In this document: piece after piece, positions 41,301 to 54,386 of the stretch
Layout of the letters: every line of letters starts with the position of its first letter
Numbering within the stretch: position 1 is the first letter of the stretch
Origin: Styela clava
Lineage: Eukaryota; Chordata; Ascidiacea; Stolidobranchia; Styelidae
Direction: 5' to 3'
DNA: 64,000 nucleotides
NCBI RefSeq assembly: GCF_964204865.1
Contig: NC_135257.1
Coordinates: 9,570,151-9,634,150 of the forward strand
Notes under the pieces: model-generated
Databases searched by the model: none
Seen by the model: the letters and a program-made list of their open reading frames with translations, nothing else
What the model was told of the DNA's origin: nothing
Position numbers and translations under genes: made by a program

Positions 41301-44300
41301 TCGGTCTATGATGTCATATATTGTTATACGAGTCTCGGATGATAAATTACACCAAAAATAGAGGTCGAAAAACATTTGCTTCCATTCTAAGCGCATTATC
41401 AACTCTGATGGACTATAATATTTGATTTTCCTCTATCGTGACTGGATGAAAACCTTTAATGTATGCGATCATTGTAGTAATACGATATATACACAGCTTT
41501 TAATTCCATTTATTTCCGTTGCGTTGACTTATATCTAAATAAATCATTTGCTACCCTGCAATTCCGAAATTAGTTTTACGTACATGAGCGAAAAACAAAT
41601 TTTGACTGAATTATTCTTGTGAAGTATGAATCCCATTTAGAAGCCCGCAGTACATCATCTCTCGTGAGAAAATGACTATGTATATTTCATATATGAAGGC
41701 AAAGCTAAATAGCGGAATTAGAAATAGGAAAACTCCATTTGCTTGTTTGAAATGTTATTTATTTCCTTACAAAAGTGTACCTTTTTCGGGGAATACTGAA
41801 GAAACGCAACGAATTCAGTGGAACTTATGAATGACTAATTAATTTATTGTTGTCACAAATATGATCAGTGTTTTGAGTATTGTTCATATTGTAGTTTTTC
41901 GATGATCTTTAATCAGAATATAATTTCAGTTGCGAGACGGCTTGTTCTTAGTTAAATGCTCGTTTTTCCTTTTCTAGGAATTTGATAAAGAAGAATTTTT
42001 GAAATGCATTTCCGAATTAATTAGAGTCGACAACGAATGGGTCCCATTTTCAACCAAAGCTTCTCTGTACATAAGACCAACCTTCATAAGCACAGAGGTA
42101 AAGTACACTTATCTTTGCTAAAATTTGATCTCCTTCAAGCATGATTTAAAGTTTTGATTCGGTTTATGTGGCGTTATCACTCTTTACAACTGAACTGTTA
42201 CTTTCATTTGATAATCAAAACATATCACTATTTTGCAGCAAACGCTTGGAGTTAACGTACCAAATTCAGCTTTATTATACTGCATTTTATGCCCGGTCGG
42301 CCCCTACTTCGAAACAGGAGCATTCGAACCAGTCTCACTTATGGCAGATCCAAAATATATAAGAGCTTTCCCAGGCGGTGTTGGAGCTTACAAATTAGGA
42401 AGGTATGTATGTAGTTTTTATCGAATTTCATATTTCCACTTATAATTTCTCCGCAAATGCTCGCTGGCTTGAACTGTTTGTCAAATGGTCGGTTCGTATT
42501 TCCCTCATTCAGGATTAACAGACTCTGTATCATTTCCTGTTAGATGCATTGCTCGCGTAATATAGAAACAGCTCACTCGCCCCCGAACGACTCTATGATG
42601 CTATTTTATTTAAATACATACGTCATCTTCGATTTTACAAACCGAGGTTATTTTTCAGTACTTTTCCATTAATCTATCAATTTGTTTCGACTCTAATCGA
42701 TATAATAATCACGCACCAATCTTATATTTAAATATATTGTTATTTATGGGCGGCTGATGGTGATAAATTCAGGTGATTACCTATGAAATTGTATGAACTT
42801 AAAAAGCCTACGACACTCGGCTGTGACCTTGCTGTGTTGTATTATTACACGTTATTTTCAACCTTATTTTCAGCAACTACGGTCCAACGATAGAGGTTCA
42901 ACAAGAAGCGCAATCTCGAGGTTGTCAGCAAGTTTTGTGGTTGTACGGTGATGATCACGAGGTAACAGAAGTCGGGACAATGAATGTTTTTGTATACTGG
43001 ATCAATGAAGAAGGAGGTGAGTTCTTCTTAGATGCTTACGGCTTATGCTTACGATTACCTATCGAATCGTGATCCATCTTTGGATATTTTAGGCAAAAAT
43101 ATTATTTATTATTCGGATAATTCTTGACAAACCCATTTCTGAATACTCATCAACAATCAGGTTAGAAATCAAAATCATCTTTCTGTGAAAATTTAACGCT
43201 TTGCTGTGTACCCGTTGCGGCCTACCGCAATATTAAGATTTTATTCCTCACTCTACAGAAGTGTTTCTGTATTTTGGGGATCACTTTCTGAATCTAAAAG
43301 TAGCCTAGGTTTTAGTAATTAGCTAGTAATTTTGAAACTATTCGCTGTTGATGAATGGTGATTGGTCTTGCAGTTTCGATTTTTACGGCATTATCATTAA
43401 AACAAGACATGGTGAATTGTGGCTTCGAGACTTGTCGGCTGAACGCGAAAATTTATTTTTAATTCGAGCCTTGTGCAATACATCCTCAATTATGGTATTT
43501 GAGGCTAACCACTAATCACATCCTTTCAATTGTATGTTCCATTTGTATGGAATAACAGATTTGAAGGTATTTTAGGCTTGGTGTACTCTGCGCCATACTC
43601 ATATGCTAATACTGCAATTTGTCATTTAGTTTGTCACTATGAGATTAAAAAACTATTCATTTTGTATCACGATTTAATGACTACATGATTCGTTGGTTAA
43701 TATTAGATTCATGATTCATTGTACATGTCTCGTTACATTTGATGACAGGTACATGCAATAAATCTTTTTCCCACGAAACTTAACAAAAACTTGTAGTTTA
43801 TGATTGGATTTGAATAAAAATCAAATCGAGAGAAGCATCTGGCTACATGTCGTGTTTCATCTTATGTCATAGCGCCCAAACTCGTGTTCAATATCTGCTT
43901 TTGAGATTTGAATCTATCAATTCGCCTTCAAAGCATAAAAAATGTATGTATGCTGCCAGTGCAGTATGCTCATATTTCAATGCCATAAGACAAAGACATA
44001 AAATAGAGTAATAGACAGTAAAATACATCTTCTTCATGAAATTAGCGATGTAATTAAATAATTCTTGGAACTGATCCTCGGGGATGGCAGCGTAATTACA
44101 TGGTCAACATGCAGATTTGCAGCATTTCTAACCGTATGATGACCAATGAATGATAATTCAGTTATGTGCGTTCACATTGCAACAATCGTTAACATTATGC
44201 CCTGCAAAAAACAACTGGTGTTGTAAGGCATCACGACCCGGCACATGTAACCTATAATTACCGGTCATAGAATGAAGTACCGTCTGATTGTTGCAAATGA

Positions 44301-47300
44301 ATCGTGTATACGAGAATTGTAATGTCACGTGTATTATCCAAAATTGTCAGCCAAACAAAATTTCGTGATTCGAGGAACCGGTAGAAGTTTTATATAATGT
44401 TTACAACTCAAAGTGCTATTGAATTATATATATTGAATAAATATATTCAATGAATTGTGGTATGCTAAAACTACATGACAAGCCATACCTAGTTTGGACT
44501 ATTTTTTTTTCAGCTAGGTACCATCAGCCATGATAGCCTCCCTCGATAGGGCAGACTGCATTCCACATTAAAAATTTCCAATTGCTATTTATCACATGGT
44601 CTCGTTTTTCAATTTCAGATTTGATGATTACCATTCGCTTTGAGTGAGACTCTAAATATCTTCATTTTTGTTTGAATGAAATTTCTTTCCAAAATTTACC
44701 CAGTGAAACCATATGATCTTGTGGAGTTTAACTGCAAGCATGTCAGCAAAACTAACTTTAATGCACTAATGAAATCTATTTTATTTTAGAGAAAGAACTC
44801 GTCACCATGCCACTGAGTACAGGAATTATTCTTCCGGGTGTGACACGTAACAGTCTTATCGAACTCGCGAGTGACTGGGGTGAGTTCAAAGTAACTGAAA
44901 GAAGGTTCAACATGGGTGATGTGAAGAAAGCTCTCAAAGAAAACAGGGTGAGACCTTTTTAATTTAATATTGTGGAAATTTTTTGAAACGAAATGGCATA
45001 GTTTTCCAGTAATAACCCTTTGTACAGCCTGATTAAAGGGGGCGTCGACGTATCCCACTTAGCATCAAATTTAATGTTCACAATATAATGTTTAGTTACG
45101 GTCCATGTGAACAGTTTTTCCATAAGCTAGAAGCTGTGGCCATTTTTTAAATTTATTTTATTTGGAACAATAAAGCACAACATGATTGTTACAATACCTA
45201 TCAGCCCCTATGCCAATATGCTAATGTAGCTTCATATTGATTCCGTAACCCTCGGGATTCAAGTATACCTAATATCAGAAGGTCGCTAGAGGTGCCCGGT
45301 ATTATTTTGTTTGCGCTATTTTCCGAAATTAAAGTCTATGACTACTAACGTAACTTACTCCCGTTAATTTTAGCATAATGAGGCTAATTTTCTAACTAGT
45401 TCTTTAGAGAAACCCGTTTTCGGCCTGTGCGTTTACATATAATTTTACTTACTGAATTGAATATGTTTGGTTACAAATATTTACGCCTTTGCAAGGATTC
45501 GATGAACCATTCACAGCTTGGAATGATAATATAAAAACCTCCACTAGACTAGTCGAACATGTTTCCTTTTTTACAGAAGTTTTCATTTTTATATTACAGT
45601 TGATAGAAATGTTTGGCGCTGGTACAGCTTGCGTAGTTTGTCCAATAAATCGTATTTTATATATGGATGAAGAATTACTTATTCCTACAATGGACAGCGG
45701 TGCAGAATTATCAAAACGATTTTTAAACGTTCTTACCGATATTCAGGTAACTGGAATATTAATGAAATTGATATAGTTTCCTTATATTGCAAAAAAAAAA
45801 CGAAGTTTGTGCACCAAGATGGCGCACAACCTGAACATAGTATGTGTACCAGGTTAGGCTTATCAGGTTGAGTGCCATCTTGGTGCACATACTTCTGGAG
45901 CGCCAAAAATCTTCCGCAGCAACAGTATGCGAAGACCCCCCTTGTACTACGAAACAATTGTTCCGAGAATAGAATGTTGAAATTCTAAAGATGTATAGAA
46001 TTCCCAGTGTTGGGAATAGCTCGTTTTGTTTCTTATATAATCGAACAATTGGAAATGCGATATTCGGATGACTGGTGAAAATTAGGTCATCCACCGTTCG
46101 ACGAATTGTTTGATTGTGTTGGTTGAAAGTCTAAATTTAATTCCAACGTTGTTACACTCTGTGGGGGGCTTCTATTAGTCTTTGCAGGTTCTAGGTATAT
46201 AGCTCCATAGAAGGATATTGAAGTTGAGACGTTAAATAGTTAGAATAACATTCATAGTTTATATCGGTACCTAAAACCTATTTTCACTACAAAAGGTTTA
46301 TCTTTTTCGATAATACCCAGGCGCACACTTGACGTACACACTCTGAGCATTGTCAAGTTGTGTCGCTAAAATGGATTGCAAATGAGTTTAAGTGTGGACT
46401 GATTCTATATAATTGATTCTCCTCGTTAGGAAGCGTGACTCTTATCCGCGATCGGCATCTTAACAACGCCTCCATTTTGTAGACCAATCAGGATGCAAAA
46501 TAAATACAAAATGTTTATATTTTTCGATAATACCCAGGAGCACACTTGACGTTCACACTCTGTGAATTGTCAAGCTGTGTCGCTAAAAATACGATTGCGA
46601 AAGAGTTTAGCGAGCGGTAGTCTGATTCTATATCATTGATTCTTCTCGTTAAGGGCGTGACTCTATCAGCGATCGGCATCTTAACAACGCCTCCATTTTG
46701 TAGGCCAATCAGGATAAAGACAAAAAAATGAAACATTGTCTGCGTTGCGCATTATGCTGATGCTATGATGTTTTATTCATTTAACCCAATCTGAAAAATC
46801 AATATATACTGATATTTGCATATGCTGCGCCAAAGCGCGTGGATTTATTATTTCATGTACTGACTTAACTTATTTTATGACCAAATAAACAAGCCGATAA
46901 GCCGATTTTAATTATATGGAACACTTTTTACAATTACCATGGCATGGAATAGGTAATATTATATATACTCCAAATTCTTATCGCGTAACTTAGTTTACAG
47001 TAACTCGTGTCATATAACGATTTATAAATCAGACTTCCATTTCGTCTTAGATTAGACTCATTTCTACCCATTTTATTTTTATGACTTGTGAAAAAAATGG
47101 TTCAATATTGTAACAGTTGGATTGGTTGTTTTTTCAAAGACCCAATAATATTGCTAAAAGCAACCGTTTCACCATAAATAATTCAGTACTTGCATTTTAG
47201 AAACGTAGGATACGTTTTATTGGAATTGATCAGACGACAATCTTTATTACCAGCCCGGATAAATTGTACATCTTGCAAATTAAAATATAATCATAGTCAC

Positions 47301-47841
47301 AAAACATAATTTACTAATAAAGATATGTATCATAGATAGAAGTAGCATTTCATAAGTATATTGATAAGTACATTTTTTCTGCTATTTGCGATGCGACTAA
47401 CGACTTGTAGTAATATACTGATATCCGGTTTAAACTGCAGCCTGATTAGCAATTTGCTTAGTCATGCTGCCTTACAAATATTTTTATTATTTGTTATTTG
47501 TAACGATCATATCTTTGCCCATTGGCGACTGGATCATGTCATCAAGCCTTGCGTGAAGTATAAATGAACGCAGCCATTTTAACCGTGCAATTATGAATAT
47601 ATATCGGAGGCAAGTTTGTATTATACCATTTTACAGCGTATGTATATGGCGTTATTTCCGCGTTTGTCTCACAATGAGTAGCCTCCCATTGTTTTACTGT
47701 CTGTATATGATATTCATAGCTATATCAAGTTTCCGTTTACTCAGGAACTCAACTTTGTATTTTCAGTACGGAAGAGTGGAGAGTGACTGGTCGCATACTG
47801 TCATGGATAGTTCCGAAGCCGCACGTATTCATAGCATTTGA
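38352..47841 (+). CDS. BCAT2: Branched-chain amino acid aminotransferase, mitochondrial type (10 exons)
   Basis: Exons: 38352-38414, 39571-39600, 39835-40038, 40363-40473, 41978-42097, 42239-42402, 42874-43016, 44790-44947, 45600-45746, 47767-47841. All are GT-AG with matching phases, 1215 nt, 404 residues (human BCAT2 392). It is a fold-type IV PLP enzyme that moves amino groups between Leu/Ile/Val and 2-oxoglutarate. Family marks are [73 protein letters not shown] with the PLP lysine K228, [25 protein letters not shown] and [11 protein letters not shown], whose CVVC (342-345) is the redox CXXC of animal BCATs. The first exon, [17 protein letters not shown], is Arg-rich and fits a mitochondrial presequence. 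Exon 2 is only 30 nt. Introns carry MITE-like repeats at 38886, 41164 and 45802. Confidence 0.95.
38886..39001. mobile_element. Small MITE in BCAT intron 1
   Basis: Terminal inverted repeats of about 20 bases, GTGCCAAACCGACTGGCCTG at the left and the reverse complement of GTGCCGAACCGACTGGCCTG at the right, enclose a 116-bp element. ATTC (or ACATTC, if the ends overlap) flanks it on both sides. Confidence 0.7.
41164..41277. mobile_element. Small inverted-repeat element in BCAT intron 4
   Basis: TCGTTGCATCATA at the left and TATGATGCAACGA at the right are perfect 13-bp inverted repeats about 114 bp apart end to end. No clear target duplication. Confidence 0.5.
45802..45895. repeat. Fold-back element in BCAT intron 9
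   Basis: 33-bp arms (45802-45834 and 45863-45895) beginning GAAGTWTGTGCACCAAGATG and mirrored at the right, with a 28-base loop. Same family as 59367-59458 and 10490-10576. Confidence 0.85.
46296..46718 (+). repeat. Tandem duplication of about 217 bp in BCAT intron 9
   Basis: Copy 1 runs from 46296 to about 46512 and copy 2 from 46513 to about 46718. Both begin GGTTTAT- or TGTTTAT-like, then TTTTTCGATAATACCCAGG, and share CGATCGGCATCTTAACAACG and CCTCCATTTTGTAG. They differ at many positions, so the duplication is older than the one at 9.8-13.0 kb. Confidence 0.85.
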
Positions 47842-50800
47842 ATTTGAGAACAAGATAAACCTGGCACTCTTATCGACCAATAAGCGTTTTGTAGACGACC
47901 ATACCTCCTCCAGTCAACATAGACAAACCTTGATACACGAGGGCTTTCAAATATAAAAATCAATGTCTGTGGAACACGTATATAGTTTGCCTTTAGGCAG
48001 CACCGGAGATTTTGTGTTCGTATTCCATTTGAAAATTTAATATTATTCACTGCTTATTTACATATTGTTGAAAATCAGGATCAATGGCTTAGAATTTTGA
48101 AATCTAGACGAAGAATCTGATTGTTTCAATTCATAACCTGTTTGAAATTCAATCGTTTTTCTCATGAACGCAACACTATTTATTGGCTCATGCGTCTACA
48201 GAAGTTTGAAGATTTTATCAGCTTTCAGTTTATTTTGTTTTTTTCCCTAAGTACAGGCGTTTGATCTTTACATCATGACACATTTTGTCTTTTATGGCAG
48301 ATTTCGTGATGCCGTTGTTTTTTGCTTTTCGTTTTAATTACAAAATTTCGTTCTTTATTTTTTTAGATTGCTTATGTTTGCCGTGCTAATACGATATCAC
48401 ACCGAGTACACACCTAAATTTTTCCATGTGGGATATTTTTGATCTTTTTTCTTTGTTCTTCAACATTTGGTCAATCTGTCTCGTGAAACTTTTCTATCAA
48501 TGGCCCTTGTTTAGCTAATTCAATTTTCAACCGACCTTGCTTGTCATGATTCAGTCCCGAAATCAGCTAAACCTGTTTTAATATACACAGATTTCATTTG
48601 ATTTTCTCACGTATACACAAAGTCTTGTATGCTTGCCTATTTATTTAGTTTTTAAGTTATGCTTTTCACGTTCATATACACAATTTTGTTGCTTTAGTTT
48701 TAGCTATCCGCTTTATCGCCAAATAAAGTTGAAGCCACAACTGTTGAATGATATACTTTTTTTCACTTCATAAAGGATGTCATAGGATTTTATTTTTACC
48801 GGCTATAAGATTATCCATTTCCACGCAGGCTTGTCACATTTGATATTTCTTATCAATGTTCGCAGGCTTTTGTTATCATTTACACATGCAGCTATAAGAA
48901 CATCATACACTGTCGAAAATAACCACCAAATGTAGCAAAATCCGATATGGAGTGTTCCATTTTTATGAAGCGTATTAAACATTGAATATATTACAGAGGA
49001 CGCGCCATTTACAAACAACTTCATGTATATCTTTTTTGATCGCAAGCAACATATAAATTTCAATCTTTGCGTTCAGAGTGTTTAAAATATAGACTATTTG
49101 GTATATTTTCAAAAAATTAATGCTCCCGCCCGCCATCTAGCGTTGTGCTATTTCTTATGCTATGGTAAAATTATTATAAAGAAGCCCAGTTTATACACAA
49201 AGAATATTAATTATATTTGCTTTGAATGTTATAATGTGTTTGCTGTATATAATTGATAGTGCGTTTTGTATTTATTATAGTATTCTTTAATTTACAAAAC
49301 GAGTACAATCTCGACTGTAATCGCCTGGTCAACTTAAGACACTGATTTTCTGTATTTCTTTCGCAGAGTTAATAATTGTTTGTTTGTCTCGCTAGTTAAT
49401 GTATGTTGAATCAGACAATAATTCTAGTATTTTCATGGCATTAAATGACAATAATTTTTTGTATATGGATTTTTCCAAAATCTGCGATATGCATTCAAGA
49501 ATACTGAATTCGATATTAGCTGGACTATAGATGTCGTTTAGTAGTGTCAAATTATGTTCATATAGAATTAAATTGCTTATTTCAACGAATAATCTAAAAC
49601 TGTCAGAAACACCCATTTTCTTGGTACCCCATTTTACAATTTGTAACTGCAAACACTCGAGTTTTCTTGCTTAAAGGTAAATGTTTCTCCTTGCCCAAAA
49701 TAAACTGTGTTCGCCGATATTGCTGTAAATTTTGTAGATATCAATATGTATGTAGATTAGGTTTCATTTTGTTGTTTTGTGAAAATAAAAGTTCACGAAA
49801 ATCCAGATGTCTGTTTCTTGATGGCTAGCGACGATTTGAGAAGATGTTCATTCAGTGTTCATTGTCATTACATAGGAGATGTTTTGCACTGTTTGAATTA
49901 TACTACCTATTACCTAATGAAATTTTGCTTGTCATGTGCAGGTTTTTTTAAACCTTTTATCAGGGCCCGCCTCATGAATCGCCAGTAATTTCCTGCACGC
50001 CTCATTCAGTGTTAACCGGCACCAATGATTTCCCTACACCCCCTACAGTCATTGTCTTCTCGCTTTTAAACTATTTACCAGATATTTGAGCTTACATTTA
50101 ATTAATTGATAACTACGAAAAAATAAAAGAAGGCAACAATCCATACGAAACTTATCAATAAGATGTTATCAGTCTGATTATTTATATCAATTTGTCGTTC
50201 GGTTACCCCGCTTCAACAGGTGAAGAGACAAGGCGTATTATAGTTAATATAATACGCTTTATTATTCAGTTAAACGACCTAATTCTTTTCGAAAACGTGT
50301 CAATAATATATAATTGAAATTTTTTCATCGTTATTGTTAATGTTCACTCATCGTTTCATTCGTGTACATTAAATAAAAATAACGATATTATATGGAATAT
50401 TAAAAAATCCGGAATCTAGAACATTTTCAATCCTCCAAAAAATCATAATGGTTATTGAAAGAGAAGTAAAATTTTCTGTGCATTCACTATTTTTTTTTTT
50501 GAGATTAAATTTGTACACAGGCGCTTCCGTAATCTTGCTGGTAAATAAAAGACGCTTGTTCATTCATGAAATGTGTATTTTACTCATTATTATTGGATCG
50601 AACATTTGATAATTCATGGAGATATGTTACAATGCTTTTATCCAATTTAAAACTTCCCCCAAATTATACATTTACAATTTCAGCCAAATATTTTTTTGGT
50701 GAAAAAACATTGTGAGGCGATTCAGGTATCCCTGTTGCGTCATTGCCACGAAAATATATCATTTTAATATGTATTATGCTGAATAAGAGAACACAGTAAA

Positions 50801-50850
50801 TGTTATAGTCGCCTACAGTAAAGTATTTGAAATATTTCATATAACTAGAA
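47842..50850. other. Intergenic, BCAT 3' region to lipocalin-like gene
   Basis: AT-rich. AATAAA at 48722-48727 is a candidate BCAT poly(A) site, giving a 3'UTR near 0.9 kb. Minus-strand ORFs of 86 codons at 48803-49063 and 49392-49652 have no recognisable domain or splice context and are treated as chance. A minus-strand AATAAA at 50258-50263 is one possible end for the lipocalin-like transcript. Confidence 0.4.
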
Positions 50851-52589
50851 CTATCCTCTTCTTCCAGCTTTTCCATTTCTCACAAGTGGGCAGTAAGTTC
50901 GGACGACATGAGTCTTGATTCCTGCTTTTTTTAGTTGTCTCTGGATGAGCTTTCTCAATGTTGGCGTGTTGCGCCTGAGTTTGGTCAAAACCCATACAGC
51001 TCGCTCGTCTTAACGTGGGATATAATATAATAAATATTTATGAAACTACCTGTCGAGAAGAAGAATAAATTTGTCGAGAAGAATTTACACTTACTATTTG
51101 GGAGGCAAAGTGAAGCGATGAGAAAGCGACGTCGTCTATCAGCGTAAAAAGAGACAAGGTTGCGGTGACCTTTAACCTCTGTAATAAAAATGAAAAAGAA
51201 ATCAGTGAAAGTATTCAGTTATGGGGAGAGTTAGATTTGAATTGATTATAAATTTCGCCGTTTCTTATTCTTCGTGCTAACAATGTCTTTGCGCAATTTT
51301 AATGCAAATTTCAACTCACCCTTTGACAGAATTGACTTGCTGGTTTTGGGATAGTTGTATCGTATGATGTTTCTCCAGGAAGCAGCTGTAATATAGTAGA
51401 ATAAACGGCGTCATCAAGACGTTGTTAGGGTCCTAACATTTTGGAATACGGACTTGATAGTTGCAATGATATTTTAATATGAGTGAGTGTGAGTTCGCCT
51501 ACATGTAGATAACTAAAATGAATGGCGTTAGCAAGACAATGTTAGAATACTAACTTATTTCATATATAGATCTCATAGTAGAAATTATTTGCTCATTACA
51601 GGTCAGTGACTGCTCATACATAGCCCTATTTAGAGTGAAAAGCGTTGTATGATTACTCTCGTCGCAAAGTCATAATTTTGCAGTGATAAAAAAGCCATGA
51701 AATTTCGAGAACTGAATATGCAAATTATTCGTAATCTAGAGGAGACAGATACAATTGAAAAAGGTGTATTTTTATGCTTCGACTGACTGTCATATTGCAA
51801 TATTTTATTTTTGCAAGAAAAAGTGATATAATTTCCATGCAGAGCAGAAATAAATGGTATACTCACTGAAATCTTTTGACAGATCATATACGTTTCCACT
51901 GATATGCTTGGCATCGATCTGATATACTTGATGTGGATTAGGTCTGCAATTCAAAAATAGTTTTACTATGTTAGGTTTTCCATAAAAATAGTCATATTTT
52001 TGTTTTTTCTCACCCGTATTTTAAGCTGATTTTGATCGCAGATTTCTTTCCTCTTTGCACAACACTAAAACGACTGCATTTATACAAGTCAGTAAATTCA
52101 TCCTTACTGTTCATTGCCCAATTCCAACCTCCGGAATACTGAATTTAGAATATATAAATAGTACAATATTTGAAAGTTATATCAAAAATTTTCAGAATAT
52201 TTGAGTAAAATAACCGAACATTTAGCACGATAGCGCAAAAATTCTGAGCAAGAGAAACAGCGATAATTATTAATTTTCATAACGTTGGCGTATATATTTC
52301 AAGATAAGTCCTACTTATACAAGCTTTTTAGTAGCAAGTCCAAATATATGAATGCAATAAATACATAAAATTCTGATTTATTTTACAGTTAGTGTATTTA
52401 AATAAGGTTTTAGGTAGATGTGATATCATAAATGCATACAGTAAGTTTAATTGTGCATAGATATTCAGGAATTATGTTCCTTACCTGCTTGAAATCAATA
52501 GCTGCCGTCTTTTTCAACTTCTCGCAGGCCAAAACCCCCCAATTGGATATTTGGACAATTACAGCAATGAAAATTAGCAACTTCAACAT
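50851..52589 (-). CDS. Secreted lipocalin-like protein, 6 exons
   Basis: Exons: 52589-52485, 52138-52014, 51943-51867, 51385-51320, 51178-51095, 51008-50851, all GT-AG with consistent phases; 615 nt and 204 residues, a normal lipocalin size. Residues 1-21, MLKLLIFIAVIVQISNWGVLA, form a signal peptide followed by C22. The next exon opens YSGGWNW, in the place of the lipocalin GxW motif. KCSRFSV and IKISLKYG suit early barrel strands. LVSFYADRRRRFLIASLCLP and AVWVLTKLR resemble the late strands, followed by an amphipathic helix (TLRKLIQRQLKKAGI) and a late Cys (RTYC), as in apolipoprotein D-like proteins. The C-terminus is very basic. Exon structure is convincing; family assignment rests on pattern only, and ligand or role cannot be told. 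It could instead belong to another small secreted barrel family. Confidence 0.6.
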
Positions 52590-53519
52590 TTTTTAGATGT
52601 TTTCGGTCCGCCAGACAATCCTAAAATGTTCAAATATTAACTATCGACGATAATTATACCAAAGACACTTTATCATTAAAATATTACTATGAAAAAATGC
52701 AAGTAAAAAGCAATTGCCTTTGCGTGACATTTAGACGACTGATAGTAGCCACACACTTGTAAAAATATTGCTGGAATCGCAGACTAATCCAATGTTTTTT
52801 TAAGTAGTGTGCCATCTGTTTTATATGGGTCATAGTCATATTGAGTAGAAGCATGTATATGTTTACGGAAATGACTAGGACCTACCATAATCTCACGAAA
52901 ACTTCAATATGTTATTTGCGTGAGTTTACGATAGAAAACAGGGATATTAAAGCTGTTCGGAATAAAAAATGTTTAAAATATTGGGTGAGATATAGTTTTA
53001 GAATTGCATAATATTTAGTATCAATACGTGACATGTAATCAATCAGGCACAAGATTATTATATCTGACTCTACATTCAAGAGTATGATATTATATGATGT
53101 ACTGATGTATAGGATATATATATAAAGAATATCAGAAAAGTTTAGTCATAAAAAACACACAATCTGGTTCATACACACGTATGGTGTTTACGGAAATGGT
53201 ACTAATCTCATGAGCGTGTCTCTGAGATTTGCGTAATCTTTCGTTTTATTTTCCTGAAACTGTTTTAAATATTATACTATTATCGATATTTATATATATG
53301 TAATTTTCCATGGTGTTTTAGGGTCTGTTATTCGCTGTCGATACATGATTCATTTGGCACGAGACGAAACAAAGAAGCGTGAGACAGTTCTGGTACAAGT
53401 CCCCGTGAGTCCGAGCTCCTTCAAATTTTAAAGCTCGATTCTCATGTACGGCCCAGTTACCTGTTGTCACGTCAAATGTCGAGTCGCTGATAGTGGTGCT
53501 GATTCTTGTAAGCCACAAA
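52590..53519. other. Intergenic, upstream of the lipocalin-like gene
   Basis: No gene seen. AT-rich, with a TA run near 53120. The last 200 bases are probably the left part of the hAT remnant that follows. Confidence 0.4.
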
Positions 53520-53681
53520 ATGAATAATCTTTCAAAAAGAAAAGGTAACAGAAAATATAATCCTGATTACATTAACTGTGGTTTCATGGAGGCAGGAAAT
53601 GACTTTGAGCCAATAGCACAATGTGTTGAGTGTCAATGCTTCGTTGCGCGTGAGCTTGTCTCCTATCAAGCCACGACTTGA
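53520..53681 (+). pseudogene. Fragment of a ZBED5/Buster-like hAT transposase N-terminus
   Basis: The frame from ATG at 53520 reads SKRKGNRKYNPDYINCGF, then QCVECQCF, the start of the hAT family whose domesticated members include ZBED5 and FAM200 (RKYNPDYxxxGF followed by a CxxC finger). The match fades after the first CxxC and the frame stops at 53681, so only a remnant of the gene remains. A G/T-rich stretch ending GGGTTGGGAGCATCGAACTAAA near 53815-53836 may be the element's other terminus, making this an internally deleted copy. Confidence 0.5.
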
Positions 53682-54214
53682 TCTGAAAATACACAATATG
53701 CAAGCTCAAATTTTTCATTAGTACACTACATGTGGATTATCTCTTTTCTCATTTATTAACATTTGATTGTGGGTCGCACAGAAAAAGGGCAATAAGAGTG
53801 GGTTAGGACTGAAACGGGTTGGGAGCATCGAACTAAATCATCCACTAATAATCTTGGTTGCACATTATTTATTGGACATGAAGCGTATATATGGATCGTT
53901 TTACTAATTTCAGCAGTCGATGCTGAGAAAAATTGCTATTTTCCAGAATGAAATAATTAATCGCTTACATTTCCATTAGTTGAAGAAGTTAGACAACTAT
54001 TACTTTATTCCAAATTCCTAATTCTGGACCCGTGGTCTTAGTCTAGAGTAGACCAACTTGCGCGATATTATTTTTTCGTTAAATAAAAATAAAATCCAAG
54101 GCAAGCAAATCAATTGAAATTACAAATGTATGTTATTCACGTAACATAATTTCACTCTTTTAAATGTAACATAAAATTCCACTCTTTATTATGTGAAGCT
54201 AATTTGGCTAACAC

Positions 54215-54330
54215 AGACAGTCCCCGAACTCGTAATCGAACTAAAATATGAAAAATCGGAATAAAATTATGGCCTAACCCTAACCTGGTACACATATTAC
54301 GGCCTTACGGGAGTACCCTTTTTTGCTCAC
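54215..54330. repeat. Fragment of the 35447-type fold-back element
   Basis: CCCCGAACTCGTAATCGAAC through TTACGGGAGTACCC corresponds to the right half of the element at 35447-35692. The left arm is missing. Confidence 0.7.
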
Positions 54331-54357
54331 AGTAAATGCCGAATTGTCAGTAATAAC

Positions 54358-54386
54358 GTATATATATATATATATATATATATATA
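54358..54386. repeat. (TA)n microsatellite
   Basis: About 14 uninterrupted TA units. Confidence 0.9.
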
